64,000 nucleotides of DNA, taken from the NCBI GenBank assembly GCA_965248075.1, contig CBDFIL010000003.1:1364001-1428000 (forward strand), read 5' to 3'. A model generated the notes under the pieces. It ran no database searches, was not told where the DNA came from, and saw only the letters and a list, made by a program, of their open reading frames with translations. This DNA comes from VXNE01 sp965248075. Its GTDB lineage: Bacteria; Pseudomonadota; Gammaproteobacteria; Pseudomonadales; Azotimanducaceae. A program made the translations under genes and the position numbers. Shown here piece by piece: positions 9,201 to 17,709 of this stretch (position 1 is its first letter; each line of letters opens with the position of its first letter).

Positions 9201-9511
9201 GATACACTTGGGACGTTGCGGCCATGGCCGGCTCCGTGACCGCGCGTTGGGACTACTATTGGCAGGGCGAGTCCTACGCGCGCGAGTTCAATACACGAGG
9301 CGACGAGATAGACGGTTGGGACCAGCACAATGCGACGCTCATCTACGAGAGTTGGAACGGACGCTGGACGGTAAAGGCATGGATTCGCAACGTCGCTGAC
9401 GACGACAACGTCACAGGAAAGTACCTGACCTCGGACACTTCCGGCTTCTTCAGGAACTACTTCCTGACGGAGCCCAGACTGTTCGGCGCTTCGCTGCGTT
9501 TCTCCTTCTAG
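6269..9511 (+). CDS. TonB-dependent outer-membrane receptor
   Basis: A 1080-residue receptor. A signal peptide (about residues 1-29, ending VLAED) precedes EEVIVTAQR, a TonB-box-like start. The plug domain has the hallmark RGPQGTLYGRNATGG. The beta-barrel ends in SLRFSF, with the terminal Phe needed for outer-membrane insertion. I chose the ATG at 6269 because GGAGG sits 8 nt upstream; the longer frame from 6134 has no signal-like N-terminus. These receptors import bulky or hydrophobic ligands using the proton motive force. The gene is divergent from the FadD3-like gene, so uptake of a steroid or terpenoid is a reasonable inference. It is longer than usual: about residues 570-715 include an odd Ala/Leu/Gly/Pro-rich stretch that looks like an enlarged loop. 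Confidence 0.93.
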   Translation: MTCTTHSRRPRLAVFIGVCATMALTPVLAEDDTSVPEEVIVTAQRTAEGIQDVPIAVTALTGDMLEDRQVIGPSDLQMNAPSVSFTATNFGNSSFSIRGIGRLVISTTGEAGVSTHINQIPVATNLNAIEFFDMERVEILRGPQGTLYGRNATGGTINFVTAMPDFDELDGFLDVEVGDYGHQRVKGALNVPLGDNAGLRVAGFTLERDGYIDNLAHGQVGATGNTLQGIDGDIDGRDILAWRTTFAWNVSDRANLWVQYHRFEEDDDRARFTNQVCVRNRLPTTGCVPDAFGFESPHLGSSTSGIFGGAAGALPPGVDGSDPALYAFARPHMDSFREVHTDFDPRYVDVEDLWTAGFTYEFDALQLSLLGAHQTRDFFSRQDYAMDVGPTLGSTPFNPAGLWPVSEPAGTSAGADWRSGPCSLPGGTAGVFGGCVLPVDQTRVFAYDQTDTESEFWTVEARVQSTLDGPFDFQLGASAYDVSSHGSYIVLANTLDMVSLFGSPALGAPPLYPGFFSNTTEPGGGTLQDGRAVFGEAYFKATERVKVTAGLRYNEDHKDVNDTSVLFNSANANAALGGLFGPDPVWIRSGLFGEMVAVATGQAAGLSEGSNRILEFWDAAGVYQEHSPLALGGLIALGAAQQIGAAVRAGQLPPQFVPGAVAALPLPPLLQGTVLALLGQDAAAIARDPGLAAVAGAWQAIAGAVPPVPGFGETRFVTGSPGDADWSELTGRLGIDWQVNDRSMLYGFYSRGYKPGGFNPAIPPAFQSVSAFTFGSEKVDAIELGSKNSFQDGRLLLNGALFLYRYSGLQVTRIANNSSLNDNIDADIMGLEIEGQWRPEALPRLAVDFSYSWLDTSVDGSESVDPINRTAGNPGYILLKNVDPGSLTGVTYVARESQITQPVVDGALASAAALDVRNGRTLQSVSYDPNAAGVAIPAYFSRAFLAGAGVETLNGLPVSLDGNQLPNSPEHTLRMGLGYTWDVAAMAGSVTARWDYYWQGESYAREFNTRGDEIDGWDQHNATLIYESWNGRWTVKAWIRNVADDDNVTGKYLTSDTSGFFRNYFLTEPRLFGASLRFSF

Positions 9512-10112
9512 AACCGCAAGCCGATGCGGTGACAGACGGCCGCCGGGTTGACCGTCCACTCCCGGTAGCATGGCCGGTTCCACCTGCTCATCGAAGGCGT
9601 GGACGACGCTTCCGGCCCCGCGGCCACGGGCCCTTCGCCTTGCGTCGGCGAGAACCCGGAGGGGCAGGGCGTCGTCATGGGAGCGTCGACGGTACACCAG
9701 CTACGCCTACGGCCGTTGGGGCGGAGAGGGCGTCTCACACGGGCCGCCGGTGAACAGGCGAGCGATGCGATCAGGGGGTGCCAGCAACGCCTGATCACTG
9801 CGTCCCTTGCAACTCGCCTTCAGAGCCCGCTTTGGAGGGCCCAGTCGAAGGAATCGAACGCAACCGAACCAGGTATTGGGCGGCGCGCCGGGTTCGGAAC
9901 GCCGCATGGTCCCGCACGGTGTAGAGGGCGACGCGCTGTGGGTCGTTCATGTGCGTTTGGCATCCCGCAAGATCCTTGGCCTGGCAGCAGTACCCACCGG
10001 TCGCTCAGTGATGGTGTCTGCCTTCGTCGATGGTCCGCAACCGCCGCGGGCTATCGGCTCGACCATGCGCAACTGTACAGGGAACGACCCCACAACGGCG
10101 GTACGATCGACC
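9512..10112. other. Intergenic region after the receptor gene; weak hairpin only
   Basis: Directly after the receptor stop, ACCGCA/TGCGGT (9513-9530, 6-bp arms) forms a small hairpin without a U-tract, a weak terminator candidate. The remaining roughly 580 nt hold no gene I can support. A 51-codon minus-strand frame starting near 9951 (MNDPQRVALYTVRDH...) has no ribosome site and no recognisable family. Confidence 0.4.
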
Positions 10113-10637
10113 TCAACGCTCGTCCTCCGCGCGCTGCTTCAACGCCCGACCCGCTTCCGCGAAGCCATGGTGCATGGCGCGGCCAAACAAAAGGACCACG
10201 AGCGGCGCCAGCGGTCCCGCGAGCGTGTCGCTGTTCAGATAGATACACCTTGTCTCACTCCGCTTCTCCAGTCGCTGCTCACGTAGCGCACGGAGCAGAA
10301 ACCCGTTCCCGACTGTCGTGCTCCAGAACAGACGCGCCGGCGGCTCGATCACATCGAACACCTGCGTCTGCCTTCGGTCCCGGCGGCCCAGCCTGACGTC
10401 CAGGTGGATCGGGGAGCCGACCCGAACGTTCGTCTTCCGGTACGTCCGCAGGAAAGGGTTCCACTCGCCGTATCGGTCGACGTCCACGAGGATCGTCCAG
10501 ACCGTGTCGATCGGGGCATTGATCGAGACCGGTTCCGAAGCGATGACGGTTCTGAACATGGGAGGCGGCCCTCGCAGTCTCCGATCCGCCGCGTGTCCAC
10601 GTCGAGCATAGCACCCGCAGTCGGAAGGCTTCGACAT
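10113..10637 (-). CDS. SRPBCC-fold (polyketide cyclase-like) protein
   Basis: The 174-codon frame contains a typical START/SRPBCC ligand-binding domain: SEPVSINAPIDTVWTILVDV, then DRYGEWNPFL, then a string of beta-strand segments and a C-terminal helix. These helix-grip proteins bind hydrophobic small molecules, or act as cyclases or chaperones of lipids and aromatics. Domain homology begins near MFRTVIASE, so the real start may be the ATG at 10559 rather than 10637; neither has a clear ribosome site. It stands alone between the receptor gene and an IS630-type element on the same strand. No specific role can be assigned. Confidence 0.65.
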   Translation of the reverse strand: MSKPSDCGCYARRGHAADRRLRGPPPMFRTVIASEPVSINAPIDTVWTILVDVDRYGEWNPFLRTYRKTNVRVGSPIHLDVRLGRRDRRQTQVFDVIEPPARLFWSTTVGNGFLLRALREQRLEKRSETRCIYLNSDTLAGPLAPLVVLLFGRAMHHGFAEAGRALKQRAEDER

Positions 10638-10806
10638 AACTGATCAGAGTCTTGGGAGCCGTCTCCCATCAGCGAGGCCGAACACCTGCGAGCAGACGAC
10701 CATGCTCCTCCATGACACTTGTCGTAGGCGGGGGCGGACCGAATACTGCTTGCCGCGGGCCCGCGGTGCGGGCTCGCCGGCACCGGACGCGGCCGGCAGC
10801 TGCCAA

Positions 10807-11992
10807 TAGTGTTTCGTCAAACTTTAATATTAGGGTATATGGATTTGAGCTTGCAGCGCGCGTCGTCGACTTTCATATGCCAGTCGACACCGCGTTGGTT
10901 GTTGTTGATGTCGCTCGACCACGCCGCGATTTCGTTGCGCAGGGTGTCGATGTCGCCGATGCGACGGTCCTTGAGGCATTGCCGCGTCATGCAGCTCAAC
11001 TCGCACTCGGCAACGTTCAGCCAACTGCCGTGTTTCGGCGTGTGACAGAACTCGATGCGGCGCACCAGGTCGCGCGCCCGTGCCGGCTCGAAGACCTCGT
11101 AGAAGGCGCCTTTGGTGTGCGTGTTGAGGTTGTCGGACACCAGCGTGATCCGCTCGCGATCGGCGTAGCGACCCTCCAACAACTCCGCCACCGCGTGCGC
11201 CCAGTCGGCCTTCGTGCGCCGCGCGCGCGCCGTCGCCCGGCGCCATCCCGCCAGCGGCTCGCAGAACAGGAAGATCGACGCCGTGCCGGCGCGCTCGTAT
11301 TCGTAATCGACGCGTCGCGGGCGGTCCGCGGTAGCCGCGATCGGACAGCGCGTCTCGCGCGTCAGTTGCACCGGCTGCTCATCCATGCACAGCAGCACCG
11401 GACAAGCGGCGTCGTAGGCCCTCGCGTAGGCGTCCAGCACCTGTTCCATGTGCGCCGCGAACTCGGCGTCGGCCTCCGGCGGAATCACCCAGTACGCGAC
11501 CTTGCGCCCGCTGACGCCGTTTTTTTTAACGTCCGCCGAACCGTCTCGTGACTCACCGACTCGACGATCTCCAACTCCACGGCGCGCCGCGCCAACAGCC
11601 GCAGCGACCAGTGCGCGTAGCCCGGCGGCGGCGCGCCCAGGCGCAGCGCGATCACCTGCGCCTCCTGCTTCCCATCGAGCAGCTTCGGCACCGGCGGCGC
11701 CGCCGCCCGCTTGCGCTCCAGCGCGGCCGCGAATCCTTCCAGCACGAAGCGTTGCCGTATGTTCTCCACCGTCTTCGTGCGGCAGCCATAGGCCTCCGCG
11801 ATGCGCCGGTCCGTCCACTTCGGTCCGTCCGCGTCCGCCTGCAACAGAATCTGTGCGCGCCGCACCTTCTCGTGACCGCCGCGCAACTTCCGCACCGTCT
11901 CGCGGCACGTCTCTCGCTCCTCCTCCGTGAGACGAACGATGTATTTCTTCATGGGAACTCTCCACCCACGGCTAATTTGTTCTCCGGTTGGT
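10807..11992 (-). mobile_element. IS630-family insertion sequence, copy 1
   Basis: The element carries an IS630-type transposase split between two frames. Its left end begins at a TA dinucleotide, the IS630 target, with TAGTGTTTCGTCA followed 9 nt later by ATTAG (10807-10833). The right end is uncertain: the inverse strand near 11992 has only TCGTCAA, then ATTAG at a longer spacing. The element abuts, and probably truncated, the 3' end of the ISAs1-type element upstream. No clear TA-to-TA duplication beyond this can be shown. Confidence 0.65.
10817..11952 (-). CDS. IS630-family transposase, two frames joined by a -1 frameshift
   Basis: The upstream frame (11485-11952, starting MKKYIVRLTEEE) encodes the helix-turn-helix half, ending RRTLKK. 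The downstream frame (open to 10817) encodes the DDE catalytic half: D in CMDEQ, D in LVSDNLNTH, E in HGSWLNVAECEL. They join in an A8 run on the coding strand (T8 at 11520-11527). Sliding back one base gives RRTLKKNGVSGRK, which is the normal IS630 sequence at this point. Programmed -1 frameshifting on such a run is known in IS families and is likely here, but a mutation or assembly slip in the homopolymer cannot be excluded. Everything needed for catalysis appears intact. Confidence 0.8.
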
Positions 11993-13241
11993 TGACGATA
12001 TTCGCAGGGTGTTGCGAGTCATGCGGAGGTAGTCGAAGACGCGGCGGGGATTGCGGTTGAGGCGGCGCATGGCGGCGGCGACGCAGTCGTCGGTGTGGGA
12101 ACGGATGACGCCGATGGCGAAGCGTCGCAGGCGGGTGGTATTTTCGGGGCCGTGGCCGGTTCGGATGCGCAGGCGGTCCTCGTCGAAGGCGTTGTCGAGG
12201 ATGTTGTGGACGGACTCGACCTTCCAGTGGCCGCGGTTGAGTTGGAGCAGGCGCCGGGCGTCGGCGGTGTCGGGGCCGTGGCTGGTGATGCCGAGGGCGT
12301 ATTCGACCGAGTGCTTGCGGGACTTCTTGACGACGGCGGTGCGCTCGACGAGGAAGGCCTGTCCGACGTGGGGGAAGGTCAGGTGGCCGTTGAGGCGGGC
12401 GGTGGTCCAGATGGCGCGGCTTTCGAGGCGCCCGTGCTCAAGGGAGAAGGGCTCGCGGAAGTCGGGCTCGCCGCGCCGTGCGAAGAGCAGCCGGAGGTCG
12501 TCGAGCAGGGTCGGCTGGTTGCCCTTGGCGGTGAATACGAAGTGGGCGCCGCGGTCGTGGAGGAAGTCGGCGAGCTTGCGCTGGGTGAGCAGGGCGTCGG
12601 CGGTGAAGGTCTTGCCGGCGAAGTCGAGTTCGAGGCCTTCGAGCATGGGGACGACGGTTCCGATTTCGTTGGTGCGCTGGGTCTCGTCGTCGGCGCCGAG
12701 CGGCAGGCGGTCGACTTTTTTTGGGTGAGGGTGACGCGTCGCGCTGGCCGACGGCGCCGAGGATGTGGACCTGGCACTGGTTCTCGCCGATCTTGCCGGT
12801 GGCGGGCTTGGCATCGCCGTTGGCGGCGCGGGCCTCCGCCTGCGGCGCGCGGGCGTCAGTATAGATGGCGTTGCGCATGGTCTTGCCGTCGATGGCGATG
12901 GCGTCGTCGGCGTTGCCGCGGGCGGCGTCGAAGCGCCGCAGGGCGCGGTCGAGCTGGTCGGGGTCGACGCGTACCAGAACGTCGCGGATGACGTATTCGC
13001 TGGGCACCTCGTAGCGGCCGCCGCGGTGCCGGCAACGGAACCGCTCGCGGGCGCCGCACTTCAGCGCCGGCGCCGAGAAGCCGATCAGCGCCACCCACCG
13101 GTCGCGCCAGCGCGCGGCGTACCACAGCGTTTCGCCGATCTTCGGCGGCGCCCCCAGGTAGTGGTGCGCCGCCATCAGCTCCCGATAGCGCCCTTCCGCC
13201 GCCGCCGTCACCGGCTCCACGGCAACCTCGCCCAACTCCAC
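11972..13241 (-). pseudogene. ISAs1-family transposase with N-terminal DUF4338-like domain, frameshifted
   Basis: The first frame (to about 12730) starts MELGEVAVEPV and has a segment like DUF4338 (RYRELMAAHHYLG...), then AIDGKTMRNA, the first acidic motif of the ISAs1 DDE domain, and HILGAVGQRDA. The last frame (from about 12715 to 11972) gives VDRLPLGADDETQRTNEIG, FTADALLTQRKLADFL (second Asp) and the rest to the C-terminus. Between them the expected VTLTQKK is found only in the third frame, around an A7 run (T7 at 12716-12722). Two separate indels are therefore needed to restore the protein, which points to a dead gene rather than a single programmed shift. The last residues run into the adjoining IS630 end, so the 3' end is probably also lost. 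Confidence 0.75.
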
Positions 13242-13298
13242 TCCACCCCCGGTTCCGCATCAAACTACGGGCGTTTCTACACCGGTTCGGCGGTTCGG

Positions 13299-13370
13299 CG
13301 CGGATGTTCAACATTCCACCTAACCCGTTCTTTCCGCTCGCCTTCCCCGGGTGGACCAATTCGCCCTGAC
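13299..13370. repeat. 72-bp dispersed repeat, copy 1
   Basis: This stretch, from CGCGGATGTTCAACATT to ATTCGCCCTGAC, recurs at 17710-17781 in the same orientation with only two differences (70/72). Here its last 14 bp (ccaattcgccctga) are tandemly duplicated (13357-13384). The rest of 13242-13679 holds no gene I recognise. The minus strand can be read as GELVHPGKASGKNGLGGML in both copies, but I do not regard it as a gene. Confidence 0.85.
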
Positions 13371-13679
13371 CAATTCGCCCTGACCGGTTGCGGGACATCG
13401 TGCTGTAGGTCACAATGTTCGGCAAAGCCTGTGCCGCGCCTGTCACAGGGGAGCGCAAGTGTTTGGAGTTGCCCGTTGGAATGTCAAATCGCCGCACCAT
13501 TTCGCTCAAGGTGGTGGCGCCAGACGAGGTCGGGAACCGGGGTAACCCGGTCAGTGGTGATCGACCGGCTGCCGATCAGGGGCACGTCATGTTCGCTTCC
13601 ATCGGCCCCGCCGGAAGGTCGTCCCGCGTACCATTGGTGACGCCCGCTGGAAGGTAGCTGCTCGCTGTCGGAAGGGGAG

Positions 13680-14588
13680 ATGATGACAGACGGACGCCTT
13701 GCGACGATGTCAGCGGTTACTCATCGCTACGGTGACGTCGTCGCCCTCGACGGACTGGACCTGGAGATTCGGGCCGGCGAAGTGCTGGCGGTCCTCGGGC
13801 CGAACGGCGCCGGGAAGACCACTGCGATCGGTCTGCTGCTCGGGACTCTGCGTGCGCAGGAGGGCACCGTGCGGGTGTTCGGGCACGAACCAGGGGCCGA
13901 TGCGGTCCGCATGCGCCGCGGTGCAATGCTGCAGGTCTCGGGCGTTCCGGACACGCTGACTGTCGCCGAGAACCTGGAGTTGTTCTCCAGCTACTACCCC
14001 GCACCACTACCTGTCTCCAGACTGCTGACGATGGCCGGTCTGCAGGAACTGCGCGGCCGGCGCTACGGCCGGCTCTCCGGGGGCCAGAAACAGCGAGTGA
14101 TGTTTGCGCTGGCGCTTGCCGGCGATCCGGAGCTGGTCTTTCTCGACGAGCCGACGAGCGGGCTCGACGTCGAGGCGCGCCGGAGTCTGTGGACCGAGAT
14201 CCGCGGCCTCAAGGCAGCCGGTCGCACGGCCGTGCTCACCACCCACTACTTGGAGGAAGCGGACGCGCTCGCAGATCGGATCGCCGTGATCCACCAGGGG
14301 CGGGTCGTCGCCGAAGGCACATCGGCGACGATCAAATCACGTGTCGCAGACCGGTGCGTCCGCTGCATCACCTCCCTGAACCGCGACGAGGTCGCTGCGC
14401 TGCCCGGCGTTGCCCAGGTGGAGGCCAACGGCCAGCACCTGGAGATTCTGACCGGGGTGCCCGAGGAACTGCTGCGGACGCTGCTCGCCGTGGATCCCGA
14501 CCTGCGCGACGTGCAAGTGACGGGAGCCGGGCTCGAGGACGCGTTCCTCAAGCTTGTCGGCGACGGCGAACGGGAGGAGTCGGCGTGA
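13680..14588 (+). CDS. ABC transporter ATP-binding protein (drug/lipid exporter type)
   Basis: A 302-residue ATPase. It has Walker A GPNGAGKTT (residues 40-48), the signature LSGGQKQR (132-139), Walker B LVFLDEPTSGLD and the H-loop TTHYLEEAD. A C-terminal extension of about 80 residues is like that of the CcmA/DrrA-type subfamily. It pairs with the overlapping ABC-2 permease gene (GTGA overlap), and two of each would make a small exporter. GGAAGGGG precedes two adjacent ATG codons (13680 and 13683), either of which could be used. The cargo is unknown. The gene lies between two copies of a 72-bp repeat and beside mobile elements, suggesting it came in as accessory DNA. Confidence 0.9.
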   Translation: MMTDGRLATMSAVTHRYGDVVALDGLDLEIRAGEVLAVLGPNGAGKTTAIGLLLGTLRAQEGTVRVFGHEPGADAVRMRRGAMLQVSGVPDTLTVAENLELFSSYYPAPLPVSRLLTMAGLQELRGRRYGRLSGGQKQRVMFALALAGDPELVFLDEPTSGLDVEARRSLWTEIRGLKAAGRTAVLTTHYLEEADALADRIAVIHQGRVVAEGTSATIKSRVADRCVRCITSLNRDEVAALPGVAQVEANGQHLEILTGVPEELLRTLLAVDPDLRDVQVTGAGLEDAFLKLVGDGEREESA

Positions 14589-15376
14589 AGGGGGTGACGG
14601 AAGCGATGAGCGCCGGCGCACTCCGTCTCCGACCCGCCCGCCGCGCGCCCATCTATGTGCTGGAGGCGCGAGCCCAATTCCTCTCCTCGGCCCGAACGCC
14701 GGCGTTCACCATCCCGACACTGGTGTTTCCGCTCATGTTCTACGTCTTCTTCGGCGTGGTGATGAGCTTCTCGCCGGGTGCGCCAACCTACCTGCTGGCT
14801 ACTTACTGCGTGTTCGGGCTCATGGGACCATCCCTGTTCGGGTTCGGGGTCGGATTCGCAAACGAACGCGACAGCGGCGCACTCCTGTTGAAGCAGACCA
14901 CGCCGATGCCGGTGACCGCCTATCTGCTGGCGCGGGTGGCGGCGGCACTCGTCTTCGGCATGGCCATCGTGGTCGGCCTGTTCCTGGTTGCGGCGTACGC
15001 CGCGGACGTAACACTGTACCGCTGGCAGTGGTTTGCGCTGGCCGGCATCGCGCTCTCGAGCGTGATCCCGTTCTGCGCCCTCGGCTTGGCGATCGGCGCG
15101 TGGGTGAAGGCACAATCCGCCATCGCCATCGTGAATCTCGTCTTCCTGCCGATGGCGTTCCTCTCCGGTCTGTGGATTCCGATCGCGATGTTGCCGTCAT
15201 TCGTCAAGGACTTGGCAGTCGTCTTTCCCGCCTACCATCAGGCACAGCTCGCGCTGAGGGTGATGAACATGGACGAGGGCGGGTCTGTCGGGGTCCATGT
15301 GCTGATCATTGGCATCTCCACGATGGTATTTCTTGTCATCGCTGCAGCCGGGTTCCGCCGCGTCAGCCCGCGCTGA
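14585..15376 (+). CDS. ABC-2 type permease
   Basis: A 263-residue membrane protein with about six hydrophobic segments (for example FTIPTLVFPLMFYVFFGVV and VLIIGISTMVFLVIAAAGF) in the ABC-2 exporter pattern, including the region GLWIPIAMLPSFVKDLAVVFPAYH before the last helix. The start is a GTG at 14585 that overlaps the ATPase stop (GTGA) and has AGGAG 7-8 nt upstream; frames extending further upstream only shadow the ATPase gene. It is the partner of the preceding ATPase. The next gene encodes a probably exported amidohydrolase and starts 9 nt on, so the three form one operon. Confidence 0.88.
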   Translation: MKGVTEAMSAGALRLRPARRAPIYVLEARAQFLSSARTPAFTIPTLVFPLMFYVFFGVVMSFSPGAPTYLLATYCVFGLMGPSLFGFGVGFANERDSGALLLKQTTPMPVTAYLLARVAAALVFGMAIVVGLFLVAAYAADVTLYRWQWFALAGIALSSVIPFCALGLAIGAWVKAQSAIAIVNLVFLPMAFLSGLWIPIAMLPSFVKDLAVVFPAYHQAQLALRVMNMDEGGSVGVHVLIIGISTMVFLVIAAAGFRRVSPR

Positions 15377-15385
15377 GGAGTGGCG

Positions 15386-17236
15386 ATGACCGAAGCGGAG
15401 CGAACTGTCGCACGCACCCTGGCGTATCTGGCGGCGATGTTCGCCGTGTTCGTGAGCCTGCTGGCGGCGCTTCCCGAGCCGGCGCCCCCGGCATTCGTCC
15501 AGGCCGCGGACGACGCAACACCGGAGTTCACCTTTGCCATCGTCGGCGCAAAGGTCTTCGACGGCGAGGTCTTCCTGCCGCAACAGGACGTGTGGGTGGA
15601 GAACGGCCGCGTCCGTGGCGTCGGCCGGGAGCTCGACCTGCCGGCAGATCTTCCTCGCGTCGATGGAAACGGGCGGACCCTCGTGCCAGGGCTCATCGAC
15701 GGTCATGTGCACACGTTCGGCAGCACACTGAACGATGCGGTGCGCTTCGGGGTGACTACCGTGCTCGATCAGTTCACCGACCCGCGGCTCGTGGCTTCGA
15801 AGCGGGCGGCTCGCGACGCCGTGGCTCCCGGGAACGAGGCCGACCTGTTCTCCGCCGGGATGCTGGCTACCGCAGCCAGCGGACACGGCACGCAGTACGG
15901 GATTCCGGTGGAATCCCTGGATGGCCCGGACGATGCCCCCGCCTGGGTGCGCGCGCGCAAGGCGGAAGGCTCGGACTGGATCAAGATCATCCACGAGGAC
16001 GGCAGCACCTTCGGCCAGGACATCGCCACGCTCGATCGCGACACGATCGGGGCACTGATCGCGGCCGCCCATGAAGAGGGTCTGCGGGCCGTCGTGCACG
16101 TGAGTACGCTGGAGCACGCGCTGGAAGCGGCTGCACTGGGCGCCGACGGGCTCGCGCACGTCTGGCGCGACGCAATCATCGACGACCTCGGGGCCGCCCG
16201 CATCGCCGATGCGGGTGTGTTCGTCGTGCCGACGCTGTCGGTCAGCGCTTCCATCGACGGCGATTCGATGGCGTCGGAGCTACTCGAGGCCGCCGGCGAC
16301 ACGCCGCTGTCGGGCATGCAGCGCCAGACAATGGCCAGCCGTTTCTCCGGCGGAAACGCCGGGACGACGTCGAGTGCCGGCGACGTGGCGACAGAGAACG
16401 TGCGGCGCCTGCGCGAGGCCGGCGTGCGACTGATTGCCGGCACCGACGCTCCCAACCCGGGTACCGCCTCCGGCCTCTCCATGCACGGGGAGTTGCGGCT
16501 CCTGCAGCGCGCCGGCCTGAGCGCGGCCGAGGCGCTCGCCGCGGCTACGTCGGCCGGGGCGGATGCGTTCGGGATCGACGACCGCGGCCGCATCGGCGAG
16601 GGCCGGGTCGCTGACCTGATTCTGGTCGACGGCGACCTTGAGACCGACCTGTCGCTCAGCACACACATCGTCGCCGTCTGGAAGGACGGCTACCCGGTAA
16701 CCCGCAGTCAGGTGAGTCGGGAGGGGCCGCAGACCGCGGCCGTGAGGTCGGCTGCACCCGAGACATTGATCGCCGACTTCGAGAACGGCGTCCGTGCCAA
16801 TTTCGGCTTCGGCTGGCAGGCGACATCGGACCGGATGCGGGGCGGATCGTCCACGGCCGGGCTGTCCGCCGCGAACGGGGCGTTACGGGTCGAGGGCGAG
16901 GTTGCCGCCGGGTTCGCGTTTCCGTGGGCCGGTGCGATCTACTTCCCTGGCGCGCAGCCCATGCAGCCGGTTGACTTCGCAGACCGCGAGACGCTGCGTT
17001 TCCGCGCGCGTGGCGACGGGCGCACTTATCTCGTCATGCTGTTTGGTGCCGACGTGAGTGCGTCCGTCCCTTCCAGCATACCGTTCACCGCATCCGCGCA
17101 GTGGAGCCAGGTCGAGATGCCGCTCGCACGGTTCCCGACCGCGACACCTGGCCTCATCGGCGGCCTTGCCTTCGTGGCGCAGGCCCCTCCGCTTGGCGGG
17201 TTCGCCTTTGAAATTGACGATGTGGAGATCCGGTAG
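15386..17236 (+). CDS. Exported amidohydrolase with C-terminal CIA30-like domain
   Basis: A 616-residue protein. A hydrophobic N-terminal segment (residues 11-31) could be a signal peptide or anchor. The imidazolonepropionase-like amidohydrolase domain has the metal motif DGHVHT (H107, H109), IKIIHEDG, VVHVST and the late Asp in AGTDAPNPG. After about residue 455 comes a beta-rich domain starting ETLIADFENG and ending AFEIDDVEIR, like the CIA30/NDUFAF1 carbohydrate-binding-type fold often fused to such enzymes. I start at the ATG at 15386 (GGAG 5 nt upstream). It likely hydrolyses a cyclic amide, lactone or dipeptide outside the cytoplasm. Its operon with an ABC exporter suggests a linked efflux/degradation role, which is inference. 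Confidence 0.82.
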   Translation: MTEAERTVARTLAYLAAMFAVFVSLLAALPEPAPPAFVQAADDATPEFTFAIVGAKVFDGEVFLPQQDVWVENGRVRGVGRELDLPADLPRVDGNGRTLVPGLIDGHVHTFGSTLNDAVRFGVTTVLDQFTDPRLVASKRAARDAVAPGNEADLFSAGMLATAASGHGTQYGIPVESLDGPDDAPAWVRARKAEGSDWIKIIHEDGSTFGQDIATLDRDTIGALIAAAHEEGLRAVVHVSTLEHALEAAALGADGLAHVWRDAIIDDLGAARIADAGVFVVPTLSVSASIDGDSMASELLEAAGDTPLSGMQRQTMASRFSGGNAGTTSSAGDVATENVRRLREAGVRLIAGTDAPNPGTASGLSMHGELRLLQRAGLSAAEALAAATSAGADAFGIDDRGRIGEGRVADLILVDGDLETDLSLSTHIVAVWKDGYPVTRSQVSREGPQTAAVRSAAPETLIADFENGVRANFGFGWQATSDRMRGGSSTAGLSAANGALRVEGEVAAGFAFPWAGAIYFPGAQPMQPVDFADRETLRFRARGDGRTYLVMLFGADVSASVPSSIPFTASAQWSQVEMPLARFPTATPGLIGGLAFVAQAPPLGGFAFEIDDVEIR

Positions 17237-17709
17237 GTGTCCGGAATCCTGGACGCTGCATTGCGCGGGGCGATTCTCGCGGTGCGCCGGCGCACCCTGC
17301 CCGTGAGCATGGGCTGGACCCTGTAGCCATAGGTTGTCGCGTAGCGCGTATGGAGGTTCCCGGCAGGCGTAGAACTTTCTTCGCACGTTCCGCGACACTC
17401 AAGCCGCGATGGAACAGGTCTCTCGGCAGCGCCCAGCTCGACTCATGAACCTGGACCCCGGGCTCGCAGTCTCAGTTCGCTGAGCGGATAGGACGAATAA
17501 CCGCTCGAAACGGGATGGTTGCGAAGTACGGTTGATTGACGGGGCGCTCGGGGGAAGTCTTCAGAGGCGTCCGTTGAGCCCGTTGAGGATGTGGCGTATC
17601 CAGGTCATGGGGGCACAAGGGGCTTATCCGGCTTTTCGTGGCGCGGTTTGCGTTTTGGCACGACGGACTCGACCGCTCCAATTCCGCCCGCGCCAGCCGT
17701 TCCCGCGCC
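17237..17709. other. Intergenic region, no gene recognised
   Basis: About 470 nt after the amidohydrolase stop hold no gene I can support. A minus-strand stretch around 17575-17610 reads MTWIRHILNGLNGRL followed by a stop, which looks like the tail of a mobile-element protein, but it is too short to name. Confidence 0.35.

Noticed and set aside
6074..9697. A 1207-codon open frame on the minus strand opposite the TonB receptor
   Set aside because: It is fully antisense to a gene with unmistakable receptor motifs, has no domain of its own and is Arg/His/Val-rich, as expected for the complement of GC-rich coding DNA.
9512..10112. Possible small gene or RNA after the receptor gene
   Set aside because: Candidate frames lack start signals, the only hairpins are short, and no tRNA-like cloverleaf is visible.
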